DNA of 64,000 nt from positions 1-64,000 of the forward strand of contig NZ_JBFEFH010000002.1 in the NCBI RefSeq assembly GCF_040717455.1. Direction: 5' to 3'. Position numbers and translations under genes: made by a program. The notes under the pieces were generated by a model. That model made no database searches and had not been told where the DNA came from. It saw only the letters and a list, made by a program, of their open reading frames with translations. The stretch's first letter is position 1, and the number at the start of each line of letters is the position of its first letter. The stretch comes from Tautonia sp040717455 (GTDB lineage Bacteria > Planctomycetota > Planctomycetia > Isosphaerales > Isosphaeraceae). Of this stretch, positions 36,502 to 45,380 are shown one piece after another.

Positions 36502-36600
36502 CACCGGAGTGACCGGTTCGCAGGAGGGCAACGACGCCTCCGGATCGACGCTCTCTGACAAGTCGGAGAATGCCCCTGGGGACGCGACACCCCCGACGAG

Positions 36601-36661
36601 CCCCGGGCCCACTCGAGTGGGCCGGGGTCCTTCGGATCGCCCGGCGATCGCCGGGCGATCC
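36601..36661. terminator. Tandem palindromes between convergent genes
   Basis: The first, 36601-36627, is CCCCGGGCCCACT paired with AGTGGGCCGGGG around CG, with one unpaired base. The second, 36634-36661, is a perfect 28-bp palindrome with half-site GGATCGCCCGGCGA. They lie between the gene ending at 36501 (+) and the DUF1579 gene (-, 36706), so they probably end transcripts from both sides; a protein-binding role is possible. Confidence 0.7.
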
Positions 36662-36705
36662 TGACCGGCTCGGGCACGAGGCCGAGGGGTGAGGGGGGCT
36701 CCCGG

Positions 36706-37287
36706 TCACTCCTGGCGCCGGGTGTACTCGATCTTCATGAACTCGACCCAGTCGTCGCCGTATTCGGGCGCCTTCATGAAGAGGGTGAAGACCTTGTGAT
36801 CCTTGTCGGTGAGGGTGCTGGTGGTCTTCTGGTCGACCTCCTTGTCGAGCATCGGGTCGAAGGCCTTGCCCTGGAAGGTGAAGGTCTTCGAGTCGGGGTC
36901 GTAGGATCCGGCGTGCGTCGCGAGCCTCGGGTTCATCGTGTCGACCCAGCTCATGACGTAATGGCCGGCCTTCGGGTCGAAACCGATCTGGCTGTGCCCC
37001 TGGAAGGGCATGCCGCCGAAATCCCCCTCGAACTCGCTGATGAGCCAGAGTTCGCCCATCATCCGGTTCGTCTCGACCCCCTTCGAGACCGTCGGGGGCT
37101 GGCCGGGGCCGTTCATGGACGAGGTGATCGTCGCGTCCCAGGTGCCGACCTCTGCGGTCAGCTTGCGATGCTCGGCCGTCGGTTGTGGGAGCATGGCCTC
37201 AAAGTCCTCCTGAGTGTGTCCGAACGCCGGAACCGCCACGACCATCCACACCGCCAGGATGGGAACCCGTCGCGTCTTCTGTCGCAC
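36706..37287 (-). CDS. Exported DUF1579-type protein
   Basis: A 193-residue protein with an N-terminal hydrophobic signal (VRQKTRRVPILAVWMVVAVPAFGHTQ), then a beta-barrel-like domain of DUF1579 type: LTAEVGTWDATITSSM near residue 45 and LWLISEFEGDFGGMPFQGHSQIGFDPKAGHYVMSWVDTM, conserved in that family. GTG at 37287 is chosen because GGAGG lies eight bases upstream and it opens directly on the signal; a longer frame upstream is not coding-like. Probably a lipid- or small-molecule-binding barrel; ligand unknown. Confidence 0.82.
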   Translation of the reverse strand: MRQKTRRVPILAVWMVVAVPAFGHTQEDFEAMLPQPTAEHRKLTAEVGTWDATITSSMNGPGQPPTVSKGVETNRMMGELWLISEFEGDFGGMPFQGHSQIGFDPKAGHYVMSWVDTMNPRLATHAGSYDPDSKTFTFQGKAFDPMLDKEVDQKTTSTLTDKDHKVFTLFMKAPEYGDDWVEFMKIEYTRRQE

Positions 37288-37612
37288 TGGCTGGTCCTCC
37301 GCTCGTGGTTCTCGACCGTTGGTCCCCCGGCTCGCGGCCACCACTGAACACGCGAACAGAAAGGGACGGCCGAAGTATGAACGGGTGTACCGAGAATGTC
37401 CAGAGAAAATCGGCGAGTTTCTCGCCCGGTCCCGCGTCGGCCGGCCCACGATCAACGCTGGCTTGGCTTTACAGCGCGGCGGGGGCCTTGATAGACTCGC
37501 CCCTCGAAACGGAGTTTGCAGCTCCCGAAGGGGGGACGCTGGCCTGATGGCCCCGTTGGAGGTCTGATCCGGTCCCCCGGCCCCGTCACCCGACCGCAGG
37601 AGAGGTCTGCCC
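37288..37612. other. Divergent intergenic region upstream of metK
   Basis: It separates the DUF1579 gene (minus) and metK (plus) and should hold both promoters. I looked for SAM/SAH riboswitch cores here and found none I can support. CAGGAGAGG at about 37597 is the metK ribosome-binding site. Confidence 0.5.
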
Positions 37613-38797
37613 GTGTCCCAGAACAACCGCTATCTGTTCACCAGTGAATCGGTCTCGATGGGCCATCCCGACAAGATGGCCGACCAGATCTCCGACGGCA
37701 TCCTCGACGCGATCCTCGAGCAGGACCCGAACGCCCGGGTCGCCTGCGAGACCCTGGTGACGACCGGGCTGGTCGTCCTGGCCGGCGAGATCACGACGAC
37801 GGCCGTCGTGGACTACCCGGGCATCGTCCGGCAGGTCGTCCGGGAGATCGGCTACACGTCCAGCGCCATGGGCTTCGACGCCGACACCTGCGGCGTGATG
37901 GTCGCCCTGGGCAAGCAGTCGCCCGACATCGCCATGGGCGTCAACGAGGACTCGGCCAAGGGCAAGGAGATCGGCGCCGGCGACCAGGGCCTGATGTTCG
38001 GCTACGCCTGCGACGAGACGCCCGAGCTGATGCCCCTGCCGATCGCCCTGGCCCACCGCGTCCTGAACCGCCTGACCGAGCTGCGCCAGGACGGCACGAT
38101 CCCCTGGCTCCGCCCGGACAACAAGAGCCAGGTCACGGTCGAATACGACGACGGCCGCCCGGTCCGGATCGACACCGTCGTCGTCTCCACCCAGCACGAC
38201 CCCGGCGTCACCCAGGAGCAGATCCGCGAGGCGGTGATCAAGGAGATCATCGAGCCGGTCTTGCCGAAGGACATGGTCAAGGGGGAGATCACCTACCACA
38301 TCAACCCGACCGGCCAGTTCATCGTCGGCGGCCCGCACGGCGACGCCGGCCTGACCGGCCGGAAGATCATCGTCGACACCTACGGCGGCGCCGGCCGCCA
38401 CGGCGGCGGGGCCTTCAGCGGCAAGGACTCGACGAAGGTCGACCGCTCGGCCGCCTACATGGCCCGCTACGCCGCCAAGAACGTGGTGGCCGCCGGCCTG
38501 GCCAAGAAATGCGAGGTCCAGCTCGCCTACGCCATCGGCGTCAGCGCCCCGGTGAGCGTCCACGTGGACACGTTCGGCACCGGGACGATCCCGCACGACC
38601 AGATCGAGGCCCTGATCCGCGAGCACTTCCCGCTGACCCCCTCGGGGATCATCGCGCACCTCGAACTGCGTCGGCCGATCTTCCGCAAGACCGCCGCCGG
38701 CGGCCACTTCGGCCGGTCCGAGCCGGAATTCACCTGGGAGAAGACCGACAAGGCCGAGGCCCTGAGGCAGGCCGCCACGGCCACCGCCGTCGCCTGA
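37613..38797 (+). CDS. metK: S-adenosylmethionine synthetase MetK
   Basis: A 394-residue cytoplasmic enzyme that makes S-adenosylmethionine from methionine and ATP. Conserved sites: GHPDK (residues 17-21, ATP site), GAGDQGLMFGYA (121-132, the MetK signature) and GGGAFSGKD near residue 268 (phosphate loop). Length matches the family (380-400). The start is GTG at 37613, with CAGGAGAGG 10 bases upstream. A perfect hairpin terminator follows 33 bp after the stop. No methionine-cycle neighbour is present. Confidence 0.97.
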   Translation: MSQNNRYLFTSESVSMGHPDKMADQISDGILDAILEQDPNARVACETLVTTGLVVLAGEITTTAVVDYPGIVRQVVREIGYTSSAMGFDADTCGVMVALGKQSPDIAMGVNEDSAKGKEIGAGDQGLMFGYACDETPELMPLPIALAHRVLNRLTELRQDGTIPWLRPDNKSQVTVEYDDGRPVRIDTVVVSTQHDPGVTQEQIREAVIKEIIEPVLPKDMVKGEITYHINPTGQFIVGGPHGDAGLTGRKIIVDTYGGAGRHGGGAFSGKDSTKVDRSAAYMARYAAKNVVAAGLAKKCEVQLAYAIGVSAPVSVHVDTFGTGTIPHDQIEALIREHFPLTPSGIIAHLELRRPIFRKTAAGGHFGRSEPEFTWEKTDKAEALRQAATATAVA

Positions 38798-38830
38798 TCC
38801 GGCCCCGCGCCCGTCGACCGATCACGCAAC

Positions 38831-38875
38831 GCCCCCGCGTCCCCCCTCGCTCTCACCGATCGGGGACGCGGGGGC
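38831..38875 (+). terminator. metK terminator
   Basis: Perfect 13-bp stem GCCCCCGCGTCCC (38831-38843) and its complement at 38863-38875, 19-nt loop, 33 bp after the metK stop, followed by CGTCCGTTCCCCCC. Confidence 0.8.
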
Positions 38876-39324
38876 CGTCCGTTCCCCCCCTCCGCTCGCC
38901 GCCCGGAACCCGCCCCGCCCCGCCATCTCGCGCAGCCCGAATGATCAAATCACCATACGCCATTCGCTTTTGCCATACATGGCCCCATCGCCCGAGCCCG
39001 CCGAATTAAGCATAATGAAAAATTGACGTGTTGGTTTCTTCCTTGTTGACGACGGCGACAGCCACCTGTCAGAATGCACGTGACTCGCGAACGATGGTTG
39101 TCGCGAGTCACGCTGTACCGTGTGCGTCATTGCATGAGTGTCGAGCGCCTGTGAGTTTGCTTCGCTTTGCAGCCCCGGTAGCGCAGTCCGGCGACCGGCG
39201 AGAGTCCTTGACCCTGAGGACTCTCGCCGGTGTCGGTGCCCCGGGAGTGGGCTGACCGGCCTCGATCGCGCGGCCCGAGGCGCCGGGCGGGGACGGATCG
39301 GACCGGCGAGTTCCTCGAGCGGGG
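38876..39324. other. Intergenic region with AT-rich patch and two perfect hairpins
   Basis: Between convergent metK and pfkA. It has an AT-rich patch at about 38940-39055, then two perfect hairpins: 39079-39090 with 39101-39112 (12-bp stem CGTGACTCGCGA, 10-nt loop) and 39195-39207 with 39218-39230 (13-bp stem CCGGCGAGAGTCC, 10-nt loop). The second probably terminates pfkA; the first may be a second terminator or a small RNA element. No gene seen. Confidence 0.6.
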
Positions 39325-40437
39325 TCAGTCGCCGAATGAGATGCCCATGTCGCGGCCGGTCAGGATCGTGTCGCAGTCCAGCGGGACGGCTTTCATCCGG
39401 TGGGTGGCGACGTCGAGCGGGACGTACTTGACCTCGGGGGGGTCGAGGGCGACCATGACGCCGTGCTGGCCGTCGGCCAGGGTCCGGACGGCGGCCGCGC
39501 CGAAGCGGAGGGCCAGCAGGCGGTCCATCGGGACCGGGGTGCCGCCGCGGAGCAGGTGGCCCAGCACGACGGTCCGGACGTCCTTGCCGGTCGCGGCCCG
39601 GAGCCCCTCGGCGACCTTCTCGCCCATCCCGCCCAGTCGCTCGACGCGCCCCGGTTCTCCGGGGACGAGCGAGACCTCGCCCCCCTTCGGATATGCCCCC
39701 TCGGCCACGACCACGATGGAGAAGCGGCGGCCGATCCGATCGCGCTCGGCGATCTTGCGGGCCACCGGCGCCAGGTCGAACGGGATCTCGGGGATGAGGA
39801 TCGCGTCGGCGGTGGCGGCGATGCCCGCGCTCATGGCGATCCAGCCGGCGTAGCGGCCCATGACCTCGACGACGATGACCCGCTCGTGCGCCTCGGCCGT
39901 CGAGTGCAGGCGGTCGAGGCATTCGGTGGCGAAGTCGACGGCGGTGAGGAACCCGAAGGTCAGGACCGTGCCGTCCAGGTCGTTGTCGATCGTCTTCGGC
40001 ACGCCCACCACGCGGAGGCCGTGGCGGCTCAGGGCGTGGGCGATCCCCATCGACCCGTCGCCGCCGATGGCGATGACGGCATCGACGTTCTCTCCCAGCC
40101 GCTCGGCCAGCTCGGCGGAGCGGTCGACCGGCACGACCGAGCCGTCCGGCTGCACGGTCGGGTACGTCAGGGGGCTGTTCTTGTTCGTGGTCCCCAGGAT
40201 CGTGCCGCCGAGGTGGGTGATGCCGCGGACGCGGTCGGCCGTCAGCGGGATCAGGCCGCCTTCCGGGAACCGCTCGGGGGTCAGCACCCCGTCGTACCCG
40301 TCCCGGATGCCGACACACTCCCACCCGCGATTCAAGGCCGAAACGACCGCCGCGCGGATCACCGCGTTCAGCCCCGGTGCGTCGCCCCCCCCGGTCGAGA
40401 TCGCAATACGCCGGATCGGTTTTCCTGAGGTCGGCAT
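39325..40437 (-). CDS. pfkA: ATP-dependent-type 6-phosphofructokinase
   Basis: A 370-residue glycolytic enzyme converting fructose 6-phosphate to the 1,6-bisphosphate. Start MPTSGKPIRRIAISTGGGDAPGLNAVIRA. Motifs: GGDGS at 125-129 and PKTIDND at 147-153, with ligand region HERVIVVEVMGRYAGW. The glycine in GGDGS is the ATP-type residue (PPi enzymes have GGDD), while the lysine in PKTIDND is that of PPi enzymes and of plant/trypanosome ATP enzymes; so ATP use is likely but not certain. GAGGGGCG precedes the ATG at 40437. It converges on metK. Confidence 0.92.
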   Translation of the reverse strand: MPTSGKPIRRIAISTGGGDAPGLNAVIRAAVVSALNRGWECVGIRDGYDGVLTPERFPEGGLIPLTADRVRGITHLGGTILGTTNKNSPLTYPTVQPDGSVVPVDRSAELAERLGENVDAVIAIGGDGSMGIAHALSRHGLRVVGVPKTIDNDLDGTVLTFGFLTAVDFATECLDRLHSTAEAHERVIVVEVMGRYAGWIAMSAGIAATADAILIPEIPFDLAPVARKIAERDRIGRRFSIVVVAEGAYPKGGEVSLVPGEPGRVERLGGMGEKVAEGLRAATGKDVRTVVLGHLLRGGTPVPMDRLLALRFGAAAVRTLADGQHGVMVALDPPEVKYVPLDVATHRMKAVPLDCDTILTGRDMGISFGD

Positions 40438-40713
40438 CGCCCCTCGCTCCCCCGCCCGTCGGCCCCGGAACAGGGCACGGGTCTCATCCAGAAAACAACG
40501 AAACAGAATTTGTCGAACCCCTCCGATTGTACCACGCCCCTCCCACGCGAGGGAATGGGCGGTGCGGGGCAATCGACCGGCCGACGGGCGGCTTCAAGGA
40601 AGGGCATCCTGTCGATGCTTGACCAGCATCTGTCATCCCTTATGCTTGAAGAGACGCGGTCGTCGGGTGTTCCCCGATCGCGTCATTCCGCACGGGGCAG
40701 CGGGGGCCTTCCC

Positions 40714-43350
40714 ATGAGTGACACGAGACGCCCACGCCGATCGCGCCGACGCCGACCGGCGGCGGCCTTCGACCATCTCGAACCGCGCCGACTGCTGGCG
40801 ACCTTGACCGTCTCGAACACGGACGACGACGGGCCCGGCTCGTTGCGGGAGGCCCTGGAGCAGGCCAATACTTCCCCCGGGGCCGACGAGATCCGGTTCG
40901 ACATTTCCGGCGAAGGCCCGCACGCGATCACGCCGACCTTGCCGCTGCCGGCCCTTGATGGCCCGGTGATCCTCGACGGCTATACTCAGCCCGGTGCCCG
41001 GCCCAACGCCAGCGAGGACGGCTTCGATGCCGACATCCGGATCATCCTGGACGGCGGCGCCATCTCCTGGGGGGGAGGGCTCTTGCTGGGCGGTTCGGGG
41101 AGCGTCGTCCGAGGCCTGGCCTTCCACGGCTTCTCGGGCGAGGCCATCACCGTCAGTGGGGCCGAGAACCGGATCGAGGGGAACATCGTCGGTGCCCGCG
41201 TGGCCCCTGAGACGGAGGGGAACGGTTACGGGATCCGGATCGCTGGGGGAGACCGCAACATCATCGGCGGAACGACCCCGGAGGCGCGGAATCTCATCTC
41301 GGGGAACGAGGGCCATGGCATCTCGATTCAATATGTCATGATAGGACGTTTCTTCTTCGATGATGCCGAGATGAACGTGGTCCAGGGGAACCTGATCGGG
41401 ACCGACGCCTCGGGCAGCGGACCGCTGGGCAACGGCGGCCCCGGGATTCAAGCGTATGCTCTCGGGATGGGCGGCAATGCGATCGGGGGGGCCGAGCCCG
41501 GGGCCGCCAACGTCATCGCGTTCAACGGCAACGCGGGGGTCCAGGGCAGGGCCCTCGTCTCACGGAACGCCATTTTCGAGAACGAGTGGCAGGGAATCAG
41601 CCATACCTACGACCCTGGGCCGTCGCAGATCACCGACCCGGTCTGGGAAATGTCTTACCCCCTGCTGACGGAGGCCGAGGCGGTCCCGGAGGGGTTCCGG
41701 GTCCAGGGCATCCTGCTCGCGGAGGCGAACCTGACGTTCCAACTCGAATTTTTCGCGGATGCGGGCGACCCCTCGGGGTTTGGAGAGGGCCGGATGTTCC
41801 TCGGCACGGCCGAGGTTTCGAGCAACGCCGAGGGGCATGCCATCTTCAACGTGGTTGTGCCGACCGCTCCTCCGCCGGGGATGGTGGTCACCGCGACGGC
41901 GAGTCATCCCCGGTTCGGCACGTCGGAATTCTCGCCCAACCCGGCCGCACTGGCGACGTTCGCGAACCTGGTGGTCACGGCCTCGGTCGATGCGGCTGAG
42001 GTGCAATCGGGGGATGAGGTCACGTTCGCGGCCACGGTTCGGAACAACGGGCCCGGTCCCGCCACGGGGACCAAGGTGATCGTCCCGCTGCCGAACTTCC
42101 GGTATTCGAACCTCCCTGCCGATCCGGCCGTCGTCGTCTCGACCTCGACGACCCAGGGGACCGTGGCGATTGACGGCACCAACCTGATCTTCGACGTGGG
42201 CACGCTGGAGCTCGAAGCCGAGGTCTCGGCGACCGTGACGGTCCGGGTCCCGCCCCCGTCCGAGGAGAGCTGGTACGGCCCCCAATGGTTCGAGGCGACC
42301 TTCCGGGCCGAGTCCGATGTCTTCGACCTGTTCCGGAACGACGAGGCCACGGCCAGTGTCATGGTGGACCCGGCGGAACTGGAGCGGGAGATCACCGTTT
42401 CTCCCGATCAACCGAGGGTCGGTGAGTCCGTGACGATCGAATACAACGTCACCAATCGCGGCCCGGCGATCGCCCGTTCGGTCGTCGTCTCCTCGAACCT
42501 CTCGTATGTCATGGGGATCGGGCTGAGTTCGATCACCACCGACCGCGGCACGGTTCAACCCGACGGCTCCATTGAGCTGGGCGATCTGCCGGTGGGGGCT
42601 TCCGCGACGGTCACGGCCATCGTGCGGGCGGAACAGCCTGGCCCCTTCGAGATTCACTTCTGGGTACGATCCCCCAACATCGACCTCGTCGACTCCACAT
42701 CGGTCGCCCGTTTCACGGTCGCAAGGGACGCCGGCGCGGCCTTCATCACCATGAGCCTGCCGGATCTGCCCCGGCGTGCCCCGCGTCGCGTGGCGCTGGC
42801 AATCGGGACGGACCTCGAACCGGCCCGGGCCGCCGATCCGGGCAATTACCGCCTGGAGCTCGTCCATCCGAATGGCCGCGCGCGGACGGTCCCGCTGCGA
42901 TCGGTGAGCTACGACCCGAATACCTGGACCGTCACGCTTGAGACCCATCGGCCGATCCCACCGGGCAGGACGCTCCGGGTGACGGTCCGCTCGGGAGGTT
43001 TGACCACGCCCGACGGCGCCCCGATCGACGGCGATGGGGACTTCGTCCCCGGCGGCGACTTCGTCGGCCTGATTTCCGCCGGGCGGACCCTTCACGCTCG
43101 AGAAGCCGACGGCGACCGGGTGGCCCTGGCGATGAGTCACGGCTTGCTGGAACTCCAACGCCGACCGAACGGCGACGCCCTTGCCCTGCGCCTGGTGACG
43201 GTCGCACGTCGGGCGACCCTCATGGGTCGAGTCCACCGTGCCGTCGGAGGCGATGGCCTGGCAACGCTGCCTCAGCTCACCTTCTCCGGCCCGGCCGAGG
43301 TGGTCCACGATCGCTTGCCGGCGTCGTTCCTGCGGCCTCTGCTGGGTTGA
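40714..43350 (+). CDS. Surface protein: LE-R-LL motif, CSLREA-like, beta-helix, DUF11 x2, Ig-like
   Basis: An 878-residue protein. The basic N-terminus carries HLEPRRLLATL at about residues 22-32, then TVSNTDDDGPGSLREALEQANTSPGADEIRFDISG, a CSLREA-type module. A beta-helix portion with NVVQGNLIGTDASG repeats follows (about residues 100-330). Two DUF11 modules come next (from about 425, EVQSGDEVTFAATVRNNGPGPATG, and about 560, QPRVGESVTIEYNVTNRGPAIARS), then a terminal Ig-like module (about 690-800) similar to that of the giant 25115-30979 protein. ATG at 40714 is chosen because it begins right before the motif. Likely secreted; no anchor or enzymatic motif. Confidence 0.87.
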   Translation: MSDTRRPRRSRRRRPAAAFDHLEPRRLLATLTVSNTDDDGPGSLREALEQANTSPGADEIRFDISGEGPHAITPTLPLPALDGPVILDGYTQPGARPNASEDGFDADIRIILDGGAISWGGGLLLGGSGSVVRGLAFHGFSGEAITVSGAENRIEGNIVGARVAPETEGNGYGIRIAGGDRNIIGGTTPEARNLISGNEGHGISIQYVMIGRFFFDDAEMNVVQGNLIGTDASGSGPLGNGGPGIQAYALGMGGNAIGGAEPGAANVIAFNGNAGVQGRALVSRNAIFENEWQGISHTYDPGPSQITDPVWEMSYPLLTEAEAVPEGFRVQGILLAEANLTFQLEFFADAGDPSGFGEGRMFLGTAEVSSNAEGHAIFNVVVPTAPPPGMVVTATASHPRFGTSEFSPNPAALATFANLVVTASVDAAEVQSGDEVTFAATVRNNGPGPATGTKVIVPLPNFRYSNLPADPAVVVSTSTTQGTVAIDGTNLIFDVGTLELEAEVSATVTVRVPPPSEESWYGPQWFEATFRAESDVFDLFRNDEATASVMVDPAELEREITVSPDQPRVGESVTIEYNVTNRGPAIARSVVVSSNLSYVMGIGLSSITTDRGTVQPDGSIELGDLPVGASATVTAIVRAEQPGPFEIHFWVRSPNIDLVDSTSVARFTVARDAGAAFITMSLPDLPRRAPRRVALAIGTDLEPARAADPGNYRLELVHPNGRARTVPLRSVSYDPNTWTVTLETHRPIPPGRTLRVTVRSGGLTTPDGAPIDGDGDFVPGGDFVGLISAGRTLHAREADGDRVALAMSHGLLELQRRPNGDALALRLVTVARRATLMGRVHRAVGGDGLATLPQLTFSGPAEVVHDRLPASFLRPLLG

Positions 43351-43763
43351 CGCGACCTCCGCAGGCGAAGCCAGCCCCTCATCCCATGGCCTGCTCCCGC
43401 GAGCGGGGGAGCGAGGGGCCGCGGGGCGTGAGAGGGAGGCCGACCATCTCGACACGCACGCGAGACCGATCGAGATTCAGAGCCGAGCGAGGCCGACGAC
43501 CTCAAGGTAAGGTACAATCGATCGACGATCGGCGAGGCTGTGGGGAAGCCCGGGCCGGGTCGCGTCCACCTTCCGGTCCCCGATCACCGCACCCTGTCGC
43601 CGCGTCACACTGACACCACGGCGACGGGCCGACGATGGGCCGACGATGGAGAGGAGCTACCGCCGAAGATCGACCGGGGGGACGGGAGACTCCGCAGCCG
43701 AGGCTGGTCGCGTCCCGACCAACGCGAGATGATCCGATCTTCCCATTCCGAGGGCCCCCGACG
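43351..43763. other. Intergenic region with a REP-like hairpin
   Basis: Between the surface-protein gene and galK. At about 43374-43432 is a partly palindromic unit (CTCCCGCGAGCGGGGGAG...GGCGTGAGAGGGAGGCC) related to the units at 31031-31229. No gene identified. The region nearer galK holds a GGTAAGGTACAATCG stretch that could belong to a promoter. Confidence 0.55.
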
Positions 43764-45020
43764 ATGACCGCTTCCGCCGCCCCGATTGATCGTGCCCGGG
43801 CCGCCTTCCGCGAGCGATTCGGCGCGGAGCCGACGAGCATCGGCATGGCCCCGGGCCGCGTCGAGCTGCTGGGCAACCACACCGATCACAACAACGGCCT
43901 GGTGCTGGCCGCGGCGATCGACCGGTCGACCGTGGTGGCCGGCCGGCCGACCCGAGGGCAGGAATCCTGGATTTACTCCGAGGCATTCGACGATCTGTAC
44001 GGCCTGCCGATCGCCGAGGAGGTGAGCGATCCGCCCGGTGTCTGGGGACGATACCTGCGAGGGGTCGTCCAGGCGATGACGGCTCGATTCGGGCCGCTGC
44101 GTTCGGCGTTTGAGGCGACCATCGCCGGCAATGTCCCGCTCGGCGCGGGCCTTTCCAGCTCGGCGAGCCTGGAGGGGGCGATCGCGGTGTTCTTGCTCGA
44201 CGCCGGGCTGTTCGCCGAGGGGCAGGGGGGGGCCAACGCGGCGCTCGACGACGCGAGCCGGATGGCCCTGGCCCAGGCCCTGCGCGAGGCCGAGAACCAG
44301 ACCGTCGGGGTGGCCTCGGGCTTGCTCGATTTCGTTTGCACGTTGATGGGCAAGCGCGGCCATGCCGTGATGCTTGACTGTTGCTCGCTTGAATTCGAAC
44401 GGGTCGCGCTGGGCGATCCCGCCCCGGCGATCGTCGTCTGCGACTCGAAGACCTCGAGGCGGCTGGCGGACGGCATGTACAACCGGCGCCGGGAGGAATG
44501 TGAGCGCATCGTCACGTACTTCCGAGAGCATCCGCCGGCGTCGTCACTGTCCGATCCGTACCGGGAACCGCCGCCGGTGGCGTCGCTGCGGGATGTGACG
44601 CTGGCCGACCTGAATGCGTACCGAGACCGGCTGGACCCGATCGGCTTTCGTCGTGCCCGGCATGTCCTGGCCGAGAACGAGCGAGTCCGCCAGGGGGTCG
44701 AGGCGCTGCGGCGTGGCGACCTGGCGGCGCTGGGACGCCTGATGTCGGCCTCGCACGCGTCGAGCCGAGACGACTTCGAGAATAGTTCGCCGCCTTTGAA
44801 TACGTTGATCGAATCGGCCGAGGCCGCGCCCGGATTCCTGGGGGGCAAGCTGTGCGGGGCGGGCTGGGCAGGCTGCACGGTCAATCTGGTCGTGTCCGAC
44901 CGGGCCGACGACTTCGCCGCCTCGGTCGGCGAGGCATACCGCCGGCGGACGGGCACCGAGGCCGAGGTCCACGTTTGCCGGGCGGCCGAGGGGGCCGGGC
45001 CGATCCCCGCAACGGAGTGA
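43764..45020 (+). CDS. galK: Galactokinase GalK
   Basis: A 418-residue cytoplasmic GHMP kinase that phosphorylates galactose to galactose 1-phosphate (Leloir pathway). Motifs: GRVELLGNHTDHNNG (residues 31-45, galactokinase signature), PLGAGLSSSASLEGA (125-139, GHMP ATP motif) and GGKLCGAGWAGCTVNLV near the C-terminus. ATG at 43764 is selected from the family start PIDRARAAFRERFG; earlier frame is not coding-like. No galT or galE nearby. A small gene follows about 100 bp downstream. Confidence 0.95.
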   Translation: MTASAAPIDRARAAFRERFGAEPTSIGMAPGRVELLGNHTDHNNGLVLAAAIDRSTVVAGRPTRGQESWIYSEAFDDLYGLPIAEEVSDPPGVWGRYLRGVVQAMTARFGPLRSAFEATIAGNVPLGAGLSSSASLEGAIAVFLLDAGLFAEGQGGANAALDDASRMALAQALREAENQTVGVASGLLDFVCTLMGKRGHAVMLDCCSLEFERVALGDPAPAIVVCDSKTSRRLADGMYNRRREECERIVTYFREHPPASSLSDPYREPPPVASLRDVTLADLNAYRDRLDPIGFRRARHVLAENERVRQGVEALRRGDLAALGRLMSASHASSRDDFENSSPPLNTLIESAEAAPGFLGGKLCGAGWAGCTVNLVVSDRADDFAASVGEAYRRRTGTEAEVHVCRAAEGAGPIPATE

Positions 45021-45123
45021 TTGTGGTAAGGTGAGGCACCGTGTTCCCGGCTCCTTCGACCGAACAGGCCCCCCTCGGAATCCGGTCGGAGAGAGGCCGT
45101 GAACCTCGATCGGAGGTGATCGG

Positions 45124-45321
45124 ATGACTCTGGTCAAGATCGGCGGAAGCTACTTGAATCTGGACATGATCACGGAAGTTCGCGACACGGGCATTGACGT
45201 CGAAATTTTCTTCAGCACCGAGAAGGCGACCATCCTGCGAGGCGGGGAGGCCGAGGCCTTTCGCCGCTGGCTCGATTCGATTGCCATTATCCCATCGGAA
45301 CACGGTGGCCCAAACGCTTGA
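45124..45321 (+). CDS. Small conserved-looking protein, unknown function
   Basis: A 65-residue soluble protein (LVKIGGSYLNLDMITEVRDTGIDVEIFFSTEKATILRGGEAEAFRRWLDSIAI). GGAGGTGATCGG precedes the ATG, a good ribosome-binding site, and codon usage fits the genome. The pattern of two or three strands followed by a helix suggests a small all-round domain; no family assigned. It sits between galK and the selenium-binding-protein gene, all on the same strand. Confidence 0.7.
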   Translation: MTLVKIGGSYLNLDMITEVRDTGIDVEIFFSTEKATILRGGEAEAFRRWLDSIAIIPSEHGGPNA

Positions 45322-45380
45322 CCCATTTTGAACCGCAGAGGCCGTTTTCAAAGGCGGTCTTGCCCAGGAGGATTCCGCAG

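Noticed and set aside
37288..37612. Possible SAM or SAH riboswitch upstream of metK
   Set aside because: No recognisable core motif or conserved helix pattern of any known SAM/SAH class was found.
38945..39130. Minus-strand frame with MTHTVQRDSRQPSFASHVHSD in the AT-rich patch
   Set aside because: No ribosome-binding site or family similarity; the composition differs from real genes here.
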